DNA of 64,000 nt, taken from assembly GCA_948470755.1 (NCBI GenBank), contig CAOKPU010000003.1:1-64000 (forward strand), given 5' to 3'. Positions 15,739 through 24,572 of this stretch are shown here, in pieces. This DNA comes from an uncultured Lachnospiraceae bacterium. GTDB lineage: Bacteria > Bacillota > Clostridia > Lachnospirales > Lachnospiraceae. Position 1 is the stretch's first letter. Each line of letters begins with the position of its first letter. Position numbers and translations under genes: made by a program. The notes beneath the pieces were generated by a model, which worked only from the letters and a program-made list of their open reading frames with translations, was not told where the DNA came from and ran no database searches.

Positions 15739-16437
15739 CTATTCTACCCCTCTTAACCGCACATCCACAACAAAGGGCTTGACGCATTCCGCCAGTCCTT
15801 CCATCTCCGTCTTGCCATATGCATGGAATCCATGAACAAGTATGCCCTCGCTTTCCTGATACCCTTGCAGGAAATATGCTTTCGCCCCCTTTATCTGCCT
15901 GCCTATAGCCAGCAAATCTTCCTTTCCGTGTAACTCTTTTACCACTGTTGTCCGGAATTCATAATCCACTCCGCTATTTATTATACAACAGATGGAATCT
16001 TTGATCCTTCCGGTATCCAGCTTTTGCATTCCAACTGTCTGCCCATATTTTTCCATACAATTTTTTATATCCATGGCAATATAGTCCACGGACCCCTTTT
16101 GCAGCAGCTTTCGGATCATCTCCGGCCGATATCCGTTCGTATCGAGCTTTACCAGATAACCGATCTCCTTAATCTCCTCAATTAATCCTTCCAGGCCCTC
16201 TTCTATCGTCGGCTCCCCCCCTGTAATGCATACTCCTGTTAAGACCCCTTTCCGCCTCCTTAAAAAGGCCATTACCTCTTCCCTGTTTATCGAAGGCTGG
16301 CTTTCCGGCCTTAATACCAGATCCCCATTTTGACAGAATGGACACCGGAAATTGCATCCTCCCAAAAAAATCCCCGCCGCCACATGGCCGGGATAATCCA
16401 AAAGAGTCGTTTTCATTAATCCGCATATACGCATCAT
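15739..16437 (-). CDS. Anaerobic ribonucleotide reductase activating protein-like radical SAM enzyme
   Basis: About 232 residues. The radical SAM cluster motif is C28-N-F-R-C32-P-F-C35, followed by 'TGGEPT' and 'VKLDTNG'. These with 'LLDYPGHVAAGIFLGGCNFR' match NrdG2/PflA-like activases that make a glycyl radical in class III ribonucleotide reductase or a related enzyme. ATG 16437 (or 16434) is preferred because AAAGG precedes it and homologues begin here; the reading frame is open further upstream. No nrdD is in the window, so the partner is unknown. It is convergent with the mini-kinase gene, 20 bases apart. Confidence 0.85.
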   Translation of the reverse strand: MMRICGLMKTTLLDYPGHVAAGIFLGGCNFRCPFCQNGDLVLRPESQPSINREEVMAFLRRRKGVLTGVCITGGEPTIEEGLEGLIEEIKEIGYLVKLDTNGYRPEMIRKLLQKGSVDYIAMDIKNCMEKYGQTVGMQKLDTGRIKDSICCIINSGVDYEFRTTVVKELHGKEDLLAIGRQIKGAKAYFLQGYQESEGILVHGFHAYGKTEMEGLAECVKPFVVDVRLRGVE

Positions 16438-16509
16438 ATACCACACCTTTCCCAACCCGTATTTTATACTGCCAAACGGGCTTTTTGCTGCCGCAGCATC
16501 CAAAACAGA

Positions 16510-16538
16510 TTGCCCCGTCTTTAAAAATATATTATACT
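16510..16538 (+). promoter_or_regulatory. Promoter of tadA
   Basis: TTGCCC (16510-16515), 17-base spacer, TATACT (16533-16538). The start near 16545 leaves about 44 bases to the tadA ATG. Confidence 0.55.
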
Positions 16539-16588
16539 AAGTCCTATATATCAATAGATAAAACATTTACACTTATTATGAGGCAAAT

Positions 16589-17134
16589 ATGGATATTCAT
16601 GAAAAATATATGAAACAAGCGTTAAAACTGGCAAATAAGGCTTATCTGTTGGGAGAAGTCCCTATTGGCTGCGTCATCGTTTACGAAGGGAAAGTGATTG
16701 GCAGAGGCTATAACCGCCGCAATACGGATAAAAACACCCTCGCCCATGCGGAAATCACGGCAATCAACAAAGCCAGCAAAAAAATGGGGGATTGGAGACT
16801 GGAAGGCTGCACCCTTTATGTCACATTAGAGCCTTGCCAAATGTGTGCCGGAGCTATTGTCCAAGCACGGATCCCCGAAGTAGTTATGGGCAGCATGAAC
16901 CCCAAAGCCGGATGCGGCGGTTCCATTCTCAACATTTTGGAAATGCCTCAATTCAACCATCAGGTCAAAGTGACCCGCGGCATTCTCGAGGAAGACTGCA
17001 GCCAGATGCTGACCACATTTTTTAAGGAACTCCGCCAGCGGAACAAAATAGGAAGAGCTGCTAAAAATCCGGCCGGCTGCAATCGCGAAGACTGCCTCCC
17101 GCCGGACAGCAACGAAATTCAAATACAAGAATGA
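16589..17134 (+). CDS. tadA: tRNA-specific adenosine deaminase
   Basis: Converts A34 to inosine in tRNA-Arg(ACG). The 181-residue protein carries the cytidine/deoxycytidylate deaminase zinc site: 'HAE' (H53, E55) and 'PCQMC' (C83, C86). The core ends near residue 150, and the remaining about 30 residues are a non-conserved hydrophilic tail. GAGG lies six bases before the ATG. The SRP RNA gene follows directly, an order common in Clostridia and Bacilli. Confidence 0.95.
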   Translation: MDIHEKYMKQALKLANKAYLLGEVPIGCVIVYEGKVIGRGYNRRNTDKNTLAHAEITAINKASKKMGDWRLEGCTLYVTLEPCQMCAGAIVQARIPEVVMGSMNPKAGCGGSILNILEMPQFNHQVKVTRGILEEDCSQMLTTFFKELRQRNKIGRAAKNPAGCNREDCLPPDSNEIQIQE

Positions 17135-17163
17135 TTGACAAACCTATGAAAAAACAGTATACT
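17135..17163 (+). promoter_or_regulatory. Near-perfect promoter of the SRP RNA
   Basis: TTGACA (17135-17140), exactly 17 bases, TATACT (17158-17163). It begins at the tadA stop codon and puts the start at about 17170, the first base of the SRP RNA. Confidence 0.85.
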
Positions 17164-17170
17164 AAGAACA

Positions 17171-17433
17171 CCGTGCAGCCGGGGCGTTAGCGGTGTCCTG
17201 TACCTACAATCCGCTTTAGTAGGGGTGATGTTCTGTCGCGGGCTTTTATTTGATATAGCTGCCCTTTATAAGTGGCGTTGAAGTTTGGGTCTTACGCAAT
17301 GGAAATCTGTGAACCGTGTCAGGTTGGGAACAAAGCAGCACTAAGCAGAATTTTTCATGTGCCGTAAGGGTGCCTGACGGAGCCAACTGTAAAGGTAACG
17401 TATATTGATGCGGCTCAACATAGAACGCACGGT
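17171..17433 (+). ncRNA. ffs: Signal recognition particle RNA, large type
   Basis: About 263 nt. The 5' end CCGTGC (17171-17176) pairs with GCACGG (17427-17432). The universally conserved helix 8 is visible near 17319-17346: GTCAGG, the GGAA tetraloop between TTG and CAA, then GCAGC and CTAAG. The size and Alu-like 5' domain (a second region of short loops near 17200-17230) match the large SRP RNA of Gram-positive bacteria. It lies between tadA and a radical SAM gene. Confidence 0.93.
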
Positions 17434-17459
17434 ATTATTATCTGCAAAGGATTTTTACT

Positions 17460-18404
17460 ATGGATTTACATGATTGCACCATCTGCCCCCGCAATTGCCA
17501 TGCCGACAGGATCAACGGGCAAACAGGATATTGCGGGCAGACAAACGAGATAAAGGCAGCAAGGGCCGCCCTGCATATGTGGGAAGAGCCATGTATTTCA
17601 GGACTGTCCGGTTCCGGCACGGTCTTTTTTTCCGGTTGCAATATGGGCTGCGTTTTCTGTCAGAACTATCCGATTTCACATGGACAGACCGGGAAGATCA
17701 TATCGCCGGAACGTCTCAGCAATATTTTCCTCTCCCTTCAGGCGCAGAATGCATGTAATATCAATCTGGTCACTCCCACCCATTTTATCCCCCAAATAAA
17801 AAAAGCGCTGGAAACTGCAAAATCAAATGGACTTTCCATACCGGTAGTTTATAATACCAGTTCTTATGACAAAGCAGACACATTAAAGGAACTGGATGGC
17901 CTTATTGACATTTATCTTCCGGATCTCAAATACTACTCCCCGGTTCTCAGCAAAAAATATTCCTCTGCAGAAGATTATTTTTTCCATGCTTCTTCCGCCA
18001 TTGAAGAAATGGTGCGTCAGACGGGAAAGCCTGTTTTCGCCGCCCAGGACTTATCCTGGGCAAACAAGAACGAAAATGACTATTCCGGTCCTTTGATGAA
18101 AAAAGGAGTTATTGTCAGACATTTATTGCTTCCCGGATGTGCCGCAGATTCCAAGGCCATCCTGCGATATCTTTCTTCCACTTACAAAAACGACATATAC
18201 ATCAGTATTATGAACCAGTATACCCCTGTTCCTTCTTTCCTTAATCCCCATGCGTACCCGGAACTACAACATTCCGTTTCCTCATCCGTATATGACAAAC
18301 TCATCGACTATGCACTGTCCTTGGGAATTGAAAACGGATTTATCCAAGATGGGGATACATGTTCGGAAAGCTTCATCCCCCCATTTGACTGCAGCGGCAT
18401 ATAA
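17460..18404 (+). CDS. PflX-like radical SAM protein (COG1313 type)
   Basis: 314 residues with radical SAM cysteines C60-N-M-G-C64-V-F-C67. An extra N-terminal cysteine set (C6, C9, C13, C25 in 'CTICPRNCHAD...GYCG') is characteristic of the uncharacterised PflX/COG1313 group. Such proteins are thought to be glycyl-radical or other activases, but the partner is unknown. AAAGGA lies before the ATG. It begins 27 bases after the SRP RNA and may be read from the same promoter. It ends five bases from the convergent DUF6128-like gene. Confidence 0.82.
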   Translation: MDLHDCTICPRNCHADRINGQTGYCGQTNEIKAARAALHMWEEPCISGLSGSGTVFFSGCNMGCVFCQNYPISHGQTGKIISPERLSNIFLSLQAQNACNINLVTPTHFIPQIKKALETAKSNGLSIPVVYNTSSYDKADTLKELDGLIDIYLPDLKYYSPVLSKKYSSAEDYFFHASSAIEEMVRQTGKPVFAAQDLSWANKNENDYSGPLMKKGVIVRHLLLPGCAADSKAILRYLSSTYKNDIYISIMNQYTPVPSFLNPHAYPELQHSVSSSVYDKLIDYALSLGIENGFIQDGDTCSESFIPPFDCSGI

Positions 18405-18409
18405 CCCCG

Positions 18410-19456
18410 TTATATTTTCACCCTGCGCAGATAATAGCCGAATTTTCCCGGTTCCGCTTTTCCTCCGCAGCACTCGAACGCTTCAAACCCAAACATTAAT
18501 GCCACCATTTTTTCCCTTTCATAATATACCCCCGGCACTCCCAAAAAGAAATCTCCATCCTTCCCCTGATTTTCTTTCTGTCCTGCCCGCTCCCTTTCCT
18601 TTTCTTGCAACATCTTCTCTTTATCCGCTTCCTCCAACGGTTCTCTTCCAAGCACTATATGACGGTAATTATAAAATCCATGAAGCAAAAAACTGTTATT
18701 GGCCAAATGTTGATAATCCCCCGTCATTACAACGAAATCCTTGGGCTGTATGGAAATATATTCCCTCTCATCCTCATATGGATGCACCACCGGATACATC
18801 TGACACAACTGTTCCCATTTATCATTCAAGATAACCTCTTCCATTTTAACTTCTTTTTCCCGTTTCCCGCCCAGTATTTCCCTGTTGTCTTTTTTCTTCT
18901 GCCCGGATGTGGTTTTTTCCGGCCTCAAACCCATCCATGCCTTTGAATTTCTTTCCGCTTCTTTGCTTTTCCCTTTTATAAGGTTTTCATCTGTTCTTGT
19001 TTTTTTCTCAGTCTTTTCATTCTTTCCTGCCTTATTTTCTTTTTCTGCGGCATAAAATTCTTTTTTTTCTTCCCCACGGCCCGGCCCGCCTTGATCCGCC
19101 GGGTAATCCGTCCGGTATTTACCCTCAATCGCCTCTATATCTGATATTTTAATAACAAACCGTCCAATTTCCCCAATAGGCAGCTTTCCCGTACCCGTCA
19201 AAGACCCTTCGCCTTTTTCCCTCCATTCCCCGCTCCCTTTATGCAGAAATATACTGCCTGTCCGGTATTCCTTTCCCTTTAAATCTATGACATATATGTC
19301 ATATTTTTTATCTGCCAACTCTGACATCCCTGACACACGCATATCAAAGACCCATTTGTTTCCTAAGACTTCCGCTTTGATAAATCCGGCGCCTTTTATC
19401 CTGTTCCCTTGCTCCAGATAAGAGAGATAAATTACTTTCTTATGATACTCTGCCAA
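18410..19456 (-). CDS. DUF6128-like protein with charged linker
   Basis: About 348 residues. The first 130 form a beta-rich domain ('VIYLSYLEQGNRIKGAGFIK', 'FVIKISDIEAIEG'). A very basic/acidic low-complexity linker (about 130-215) and a conserved C-terminal domain ('YPVVHPYEDEREYISIQPKD', 'NNSFLLHGFYNYRHIVLG', 'FLGVPGVYYEREKMVALMFG') follow. This matches DUF6128 proteins of Lachnospiraceae, of unknown function. TTG at 19456 is the likely start, since GGAGG stands seven bases before it; the frame's first ATG (19477) has no such site. Confidence 0.65.
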   Translation of the reverse strand: MAEYHKKVIYLSYLEQGNRIKGAGFIKAEVLGNKWVFDMRVSGMSELADKKYDIYVIDLKGKEYRTGSIFLHKGSGEWREKGEGSLTGTGKLPIGEIGRFVIKISDIEAIEGKYRTDYPADQGGPGRGEEKKEFYAAEKENKAGKNEKTEKKTRTDENLIKGKSKEAERNSKAWMGLRPEKTTSGQKKKDNREILGGKREKEVKMEEVILNDKWEQLCQMYPVVHPYEDEREYISIQPKDFVVMTGDYQHLANNSFLLHGFYNYRHIVLGREPLEEADKEKMLQEKERERAGQKENQGKDGDFFLGVPGVYYEREKMVALMFGFEAFECCGGKAEPGKFGYYLRRVKI

Positions 19457-19626
19457 TGGATATCCTCCCTTCCGCATTTACCGTTTTCTAATTTTATGCG
19501 GAACGATTCCTGTTTATGCTGACAAGCTCTTATCATCTATACATACTCTCTTTGGAGGAATATAGTATTCTTACAATAGGGCTTTATAAATCTCATAACA
19601 GATATCATAAACTTTGACTTTTCCAT

Positions 19627-20715
19627 TTAATAATCCAATGTATCAAGATATTTCATATAGTTTACAACCATCAATGCAATTTTAAACGTAAGCGCATCAT
19701 CAAAAACCCTGATATCCAATCCGGTGCTTTTTTCCAGTTTTTCTATCCGGTATACCAATGTATTTCTGTGGACATACAACTGTCTGGATGTTTCCGAAAC
19801 ATTCAAATTGTTTTCAAAAAATTTATTAATCGTCGTCAATGTCTCATCATCAAAATCCATTGGGACATTATCGCCAAAAATTTCATCAATAAATATCCTG
19901 CACAAGTTTACCGGCAATTGATAAATCAGTCTCCCTATCCCCAAAGCGCTGTAAGAATTTACCTTCCTTTCTACATAGAAAATCTTTCCCACATCCAAGG
20001 CCATCTTCGCCTCTTTGTATGACTTGGAAACATCCTTCAACTCATTCACAATCGTGCCATAAGCAACGCGTACATTCATCATCGCCTCTGTATTCATCAT
20101 GTCCGCAATAGTCTGCGCCGTATGCTCCACTGCCCCATAGCTTTCTCCTGCATTCAAAGCCTTTATGAGGATCACATTGCTCTCATCTACCGCCGTAATA
20201 TAGTCTCCTGACTGGGTGGAGAACATGCCGCTTAAAAATTCGGAAGCCGTTCCATCCTTTTCATCCCCCGTCTCTACGATAATCACTACTCTGGGCGCCG
20301 CAACCTCTATATGAAGCTTTTTCGCCCTATTGTAAATATCCACAAGGAGCATATTATCCAACAACAAATTTTGAAAGAAATTATTCCTGTCAAATTTTTC
20401 CTTATATGCAATTATAAGATTCTGAATCTGACATACAGCCACTTTTGCAATCATATAAGTTTCATCACCGCTCCCCCTGGCCGTCAATATATATGCCACT
20501 TCCCCTTCGTCCTTTATTTTCAGCAAGTGATCCGCCCCTATTACCTGACTGTCCGCCGGAGATGCGATGAAATCAATGATAATCCCCGCCTGAAGGTTAT
20601 TCGTATCAAAGGTAGCCGCTACTACATTGCCATCTAAATCATAAACACACAAATTTACTTTCGTTATTGCATACAACTCTTCAATGCTCGTCCTGATAAT
20701 CTGCCCTGATATCAT
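19627..20715 (-). CDS. CdaR/PucR-type transcription regulator
   Basis: 362 residues. The C-terminal helix-turn-helix of the PucR/CdaR family is clear ('ENNLNVSETSRQLYVHRNTL', then 'VYRIEKLEKSTGLDI', about 300-345). The middle part (about 120-270) resembles the GGDEF-like domain of the family. The N-terminal 100 residues look like a ligand-sensing domain. CdaR proteins activate sugar-acid or other catabolic genes. Its nearest downstream-to-upstream neighbour is the MsmK/UgpC-type ATPase gene on the same strand, about 165 bases away, across a repeat and terminator. Confidence 0.85.
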   Translation of the reverse strand: MISGQIIRTSIEELYAITKVNLCVYDLDGNVVAATFDTNNLQAGIIIDFIASPADSQVIGADHLLKIKDEGEVAYILTARGSGDETYMIAKVAVCQIQNLIIAYKEKFDRNNFFQNLLLDNMLLVDIYNRAKKLHIEVAAPRVVIIVETGDEKDGTASEFLSGMFSTQSGDYITAVDESNVILIKALNAGESYGAVEHTAQTIADMMNTEAMMNVRVAYGTIVNELKDVSKSYKEAKMALDVGKIFYVERKVNSYSALGIGRLIYQLPVNLCRIFIDEIFGDNVPMDFDDETLTTINKFFENNLNVSETSRQLYVHRNTLVYRIEKLEKSTGLDIRVFDDALTFKIALMVVNYMKYLDTLDY

Positions 20716-20774
20716 ATTCTCAAACCTTTCTTTTTTCTGTTAATCAACTTATGGAACCATTTCCCGCTTGCACC

Positions 20775-20832
20775 CAGCGCGCATCCTCCCGGAGGGTTTT
20801 GTATCATAGGAAATTGCAGGGCAATTTCCTAT
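20775..20832. repeat. Dispersed hairpin repeat A, copy 2
   Basis: 58 bases nearly identical to 2893-2951. The core inverted repeat ATAGGAAATTGC/GCAATTTCCTAT (loop AGG) and the adjacent CCTCCCGGAGG are preserved. It lies just downstream of the terminator of the MsmK/UgpC gene. Confidence 0.75.
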
Positions 20833-20837
20833 AAGGC

Positions 20838-20868
20838 AAAAAAAAGGGATGCTTTCGCATCCCCCCTA
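20838..20868 (-). terminator. Terminator of the MsmK/UgpC-type ATPase gene
   Basis: On the minus strand GGGATGC-GAAA-GCATCCC is followed by TTTTTTTT. It starts about 15 bases after the stop codon. Confidence 0.88.
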
Positions 20869-20879
20869 ATCTTTAAAAA

Positions 20880-21989
20880 CTAGTTTGTAATAATCTGCTC
20901 TGTTTCTTTGTCAAATACATGAATCTTTTCAACATCGAATGCAAATCTTACGCTATCGCCAGGTCTTGCTGTTGTACGGGAATCAACCCTTGCGGTAATC
21001 GGGAATTCAGCCAAATCAAAGTATAAGTAAACTTCTGCACCAAGCAACTCATAAACTTTAATAGTTGATTCAAATACACACTGCGCTGCCTGGACATATT
21101 CTTCTGAATCATATACGTCTTCAGGACGGATACCGAAAGTAACTTTCTTTCCTACATAACCGCCATCGATCAACTTTTTAGATTTTGCCGCCGGAAGTTC
21201 AATGCTGCTGCCTGCAACTTTAAGACATGCTACATTGCCTTTTGCCTCTACTTCCGCATCCAGGAAGTTCATCTGCGGGGAACCCATAAATCCTGCAACA
21301 AACAGATTCTGCGGCTTCTCATACAGATTCTGCGGTGTATCTACCTGCTGTACGATACCGTCTTTCATAACAACGATCCTTGTACCAAGGGTCATAGCTT
21401 CCGTCTGGTCATGTGTTACATAAATAATAGTTGTGCCAAGCCTCTGGTGCAGTTTCGCAATCTCAATACGCATCTGAACACGAAGTTTTGCATCCAAGTT
21501 GGAAAGAGGCTCATCCATAAGGAATACCTTAGGATTACGTACAATAGCACGGCCCATGGCAACACGCTGCCTTTGCCCACCGGAAAGAGCCTTCGGTTTA
21601 CGTTCCAGAAGGGCTGTCAGATCAAGGATCTTAGCTGCTTCTTTTACCATCTTATCGATTTCATCTTTCGGGACTTTCCTTAACTTAAGGCCGAAAGCCA
21701 TATTGTCATATACGGACATATGCGGATATAAAGCGTAATTCTGGAATACCATCGCGATATCCCTGTCCTTCGGCTCTACATCATTGACCAGCTTATCGCC
21801 AATCCACAATTCACCGGAGGAGATATCTTCCAATCCGGCAACCATACGGAGCGTTGTAGATTTACCGCATCCTGAAGGTCCTACGAAAATAATAAATTCC
21901 TTGTCTGCAATTTCAAGGTTAAAGTTCTTTACCGCTTCAAATCCATTAGGATATACCTTACAGATATTCTTTAATGATAAACTTGCCAT
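20880..21989 (-). CDS. ugpC: Sugar ABC transporter ATPase, MsmK/UgpC/MalK type
   Basis: 369 residues with a full ABC ATPase (Walker A 'GPSGCGKST', signature 'LSGGQRQR', Walker B 'VFLMDEP', 'THDQTEAMTLG') and a C-terminal regulatory TOBE/OB domain. Such ATPases energise carbohydrate-uptake type 1 transporters. No permease or binding-protein gene is adjacent, so it is probably the shared ATPase serving several transporters, as known for MsmK in streptococci. ATG at 21989 has GGAGG nine bases upstream. It stands as a single gene with promoter and terminator. Confidence 0.92.
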   Translation of the reverse strand: MASLSLKNICKVYPNGFEAVKNFNLEIADKEFIIFVGPSGCGKSTTLRMVAGLEDISSGELWIGDKLVNDVEPKDRDIAMVFQNYALYPHMSVYDNMAFGLKLRKVPKDEIDKMVKEAAKILDLTALLERKPKALSGGQRQRVAMGRAIVRNPKVFLMDEPLSNLDAKLRVQMRIEIAKLHQRLGTTIIYVTHDQTEAMTLGTRIVVMKDGIVQQVDTPQNLYEKPQNLFVAGFMGSPQMNFLDAEVEAKGNVACLKVAGSSIELPAAKSKKLIDGGYVGKKVTFGIRPEDVYDSEEYVQAAQCVFESTIKVYELLGAEVYLYFDLAEFPITARVDSRTTARPGDSVRFAFDVEKIHVFDKETEQIITN

Positions 21990-22123
21990 TTTAATTTGCC
22001 TCCTAATCACTATTGGTTTCCTGATTCCGTACCACTCCGGAATTCATTGTTTCACTCTACAGCAAGTATAACGGAGTTCCTTCTTTTTTTCTATACCCAC
22101 ATTCCACAAACTTTTTCCATTAC

Positions 22124-22151
22124 ATTGTAACAATTGCTTACAATATTTCAA
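22124..22151 (-). promoter_or_regulatory. Candidate promoter and operator of the MsmK/UgpC-type gene
   Basis: On the minus strand TTGAAA (22151-22146), 16 bases, TACAAT (22129-22124). The palindrome TTGTAA-N7-TTACAA (22125-22143) overlaps the spacer and -10, as a repressor site would. The leader to the ATG is about 130 bases. Confidence 0.4.
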
Positions 22152-22232
22152 CAATAAAAATATTCACGTCACTTTGAACAATAATTTCTATTTTTCCTAT
22201 ACACATTATACAAACTATTTCCGTTCCTATTT

Positions 22233-23798
22233 CTATCTTGTAACTTTGCTCTCTCTTTCCACTCTTTTTATCCCTTCGCTCTTACTATCCTCTTCCCCAT
22301 AAAACGCGAGCTGGCTTTTCCCGCGCTTTTTTGCCGTATAAAGCGCGCTGTCAGCCGCCTTGTACATGCTTTCAAAATCACTGCCGTCCTTTGGGAAAAC
22401 CGCCGCTCCTATGCTGGCAGTCGCCGCATATTTTACATATTCCCCCACTTGGAAGTCTTTAAAGAAATCTCCTAATTTTTTTGCCTCTTTCTCCAATATC
22501 TCATCATTATCCAGTTTCTTTAACAGGATCATAAATTCATCTCCGCCGGTACGTCCAATGATATCCGACGACCTGAACATGGCGGCCATCCGATGTCCTA
22601 ACGCGGACAGGACTTCATCCCCAAATGCATGTCCGCGGGTATCGTTGATTTTTTTAAAGTTATCCACATCAAGGACAAATAGCAATGCCTGCTCCTTCGG
22701 GTGCTTCTCCATATACTCTTTCATCTTCCGTTCGGTCGCCAGTTTATTGTTCAGACCGGTAAGCAAATCCGTATCCGCCTTTTCTTCCAGTTTCTTTCTC
22801 TTTTCATTGCTCCTGATCCTGCCTAAAATATTGATTACTACGACTACCCCTAAAAATATCCCTACAGCTATCATAAGACGCTGAATCATTGTCTCGGAAT
22901 CGTCCCACCCCTGCTCAATCTGCTTGTCCACATAAGCCTGGTCAATCCCTATCATCAAGCTCCAGTTATTAATCCCTACCGGGGCATATACCAACCTTTT
23001 GCCCTCCCCGCCCAAACTGGCGCTAAAACTGCCGGATGTCTTATTCTTTATCCTGACTTGAACCTTCTGCAGAAGTTCTTTATCCTCCCCGCCGTCTCTT
23101 AAAGACTTCCATATATTTCCGCCTTCCACCAGGCCTTTGCCCGCCCCGTTTACTTTTATAATGCCGCCATCCGCATCAATCACAGCATAAAAAGCGCTGG
23201 TTTCAAACGCAGGCTGGGCAAAAAGGGCATCCAGCTTTTCCACCGGATAATACATAAGAAGGATGTCTTCTTTTTCCCTTCCCGTCAAGGCTGCAACTAC
23301 CGCAGAATTCCCAATCCCCAGTTCATCCTTAAAAACATATGTATAATAGATCAAAGGGCCGCTTCCCGCTTTTTGTCCTTTACGCATCTTATCCAATTCA
23401 TCTTTGATCCCTTGAAAATATCTCGCTTCCGTAATTTCCACTTTCGACCCATCGTGCATGATCCCCAGGCCCCGGCCGCCATAATACAGCACCGCATAGG
23501 CATCCGAATTTTCGTACAGAGCCTTTTCCATCTCTGCAATCCTTTTTTCGCTCATCCACTTTTCTTCATAAATAAGCTGTATGATCGTTTTTCCGGCTGC
23601 CGTCATGCCCTTTATTTCATAATTGACCTCTTCCGCATATTTTTCCGCCTTATTAAGGTATAAACCGGCAACATCATCGGCTGCGGCCTGCTGGCTCTTC
23701 ACCGAAAAATCAGTCAGCATTACTATTATGATTATCACTAATATTATCGCAGGAATCAGCCACTGTATAATTGCAGACTTGGTTTGCCTGTCCGTCAT
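22233..23798 (-). CDS. Membrane diguanylate cyclase with extracellular Cache-like sensor
   Basis: 521 residues: membrane helix about 11-30, an extracellular region about 31-305 with Cache-like features ('AFYAVIDADGGIIKVNG', 'LVYAPVGINNWSLMIGID'), a second helix about 310-330, and a GGDEF domain with an intact active site 'GRTGGDEF'. The inhibitory RxxD is not obvious. It should make c-di-GMP in response to a small external ligand. Its ATG overlaps the stop of the YesL-like gene (ATGA), so the two are coupled. No EAL/HD-GYP or c-di-GMP riboswitch was seen in the window. Confidence 0.9.
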   Translation of the reverse strand: MTDRQTKSAIIQWLIPAIILVIIIIVMLTDFSVKSQQAAADDVAGLYLNKAEKYAEEVNYEIKGMTAAGKTIIQLIYEEKWMSEKRIAEMEKALYENSDAYAVLYYGGRGLGIMHDGSKVEITEARYFQGIKDELDKMRKGQKAGSGPLIYYTYVFKDELGIGNSAVVAALTGREKEDILLMYYPVEKLDALFAQPAFETSAFYAVIDADGGIIKVNGAGKGLVEGGNIWKSLRDGGEDKELLQKVQVRIKNKTSGSFSASLGGEGKRLVYAPVGINNWSLMIGIDQAYVDKQIEQGWDDSETMIQRLMIAVGIFLGVVVVINILGRIRSNEKRKKLEEKADTDLLTGLNNKLATERKMKEYMEKHPKEQALLFVLDVDNFKKINDTRGHAFGDEVLSALGHRMAAMFRSSDIIGRTGGDEFMILLKKLDNDEILEKEAKKLGDFFKDFQVGEYVKYAATASIGAAVFPKDGSDFESMYKAADSALYTAKKRGKSQLAFYGEEDSKSEGIKRVERESKVTR

Positions 23799-24484
23799 TT
23801 TTCCGTCCTCCCGTAGTCCTCCGTTATGTCAATTCCCTCGCCTGCCTCAAAACGGTCTATATAAAGCTCCTCCTCCGGCTCAAACCTCTTAAATGTTCCG
23901 CTGTAAAGCATTGCAGCCAAATAAGCCGGAACTGAAATCCCAAAAAGAAATACGATCGGCACCGCCATCACGAAAAAATAAACAACCGCAAAAGGCAATA
24001 AATAGGCAAGCATCATAAGTACTGTTTTCGGAAAGCTGAGAATTGCCATAAATAAAGCGTTCTTAATCGTTTTCGGCACCGTGTTTTCAAACCTTGCCAA
24101 CACCGGAAATACATAGCACGTTACCATATATGCCACCAAAAATAAGGCAAACAACAGTATTTTCAATGCTTCTGGAAACTGCAGCCCGGAATTGTTAATA
24201 ATCATCAAATCCGCTGCAAAGATTACAAGGCAAAGGAAAATAATCATCCATATAATTGTCGCCTGTTTAAAATTCGCCTTGAAAGACTTAAAAAAAGACC
24301 TTACAATATAGCTTTCTTCATTCCGCACCATTTTTAACAGCACATAATGCATTGCCGTTAGCGATGCACCTATCGTCACCACCGGTATGCAGCATACTAA
24401 TGTAACCATGTTTAATATCATTAAATCCGCTACTTTTCCTAAAAAACGCATGACAGGACTGTCAATATTAAATAATCTTCCCAT
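23795..24484 (-). CDS. YesL-family (DUF624) membrane protein
   Basis: 229 residues with about five or six membrane helices and the N-terminal signature 'LFNIDSPVMRFLGKVADLMILN' and 'CCIPVVTIGASLTAMHYV' typical of DUF624/YesL. These proteins are often encoded with sugar ABC transporters or two-component systems, but their role is unknown. Here the partner is a diguanylate cyclase gene, overlapping by four bases. Confidence 0.85.
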   Translation of the reverse strand: MGRLFNIDSPVMRFLGKVADLMILNMVTLVCCIPVVTIGASLTAMHYVLLKMVRNEESYIVRSFFKSFKANFKQATIIWMIIFLCLVIFAADLMIINNSGLQFPEALKILLFALFLVAYMVTCYVFPVLARFENTVPKTIKNALFMAILSFPKTVLMMLAYLLPFAVVYFFVMAVPIVFLFGISVPAYLAAMLYSGTFKRFEPEEELYIDRFEAGEGIDITEDYGRTEK

Positions 24485-24572
24485 TTTACTATTCCTCTTC
24501 CTGTATTAAGTCTTTTCCTTATATGTAACCCGTACGCTTTTACATATATACGCTGTTGCCTTACACATCTCA

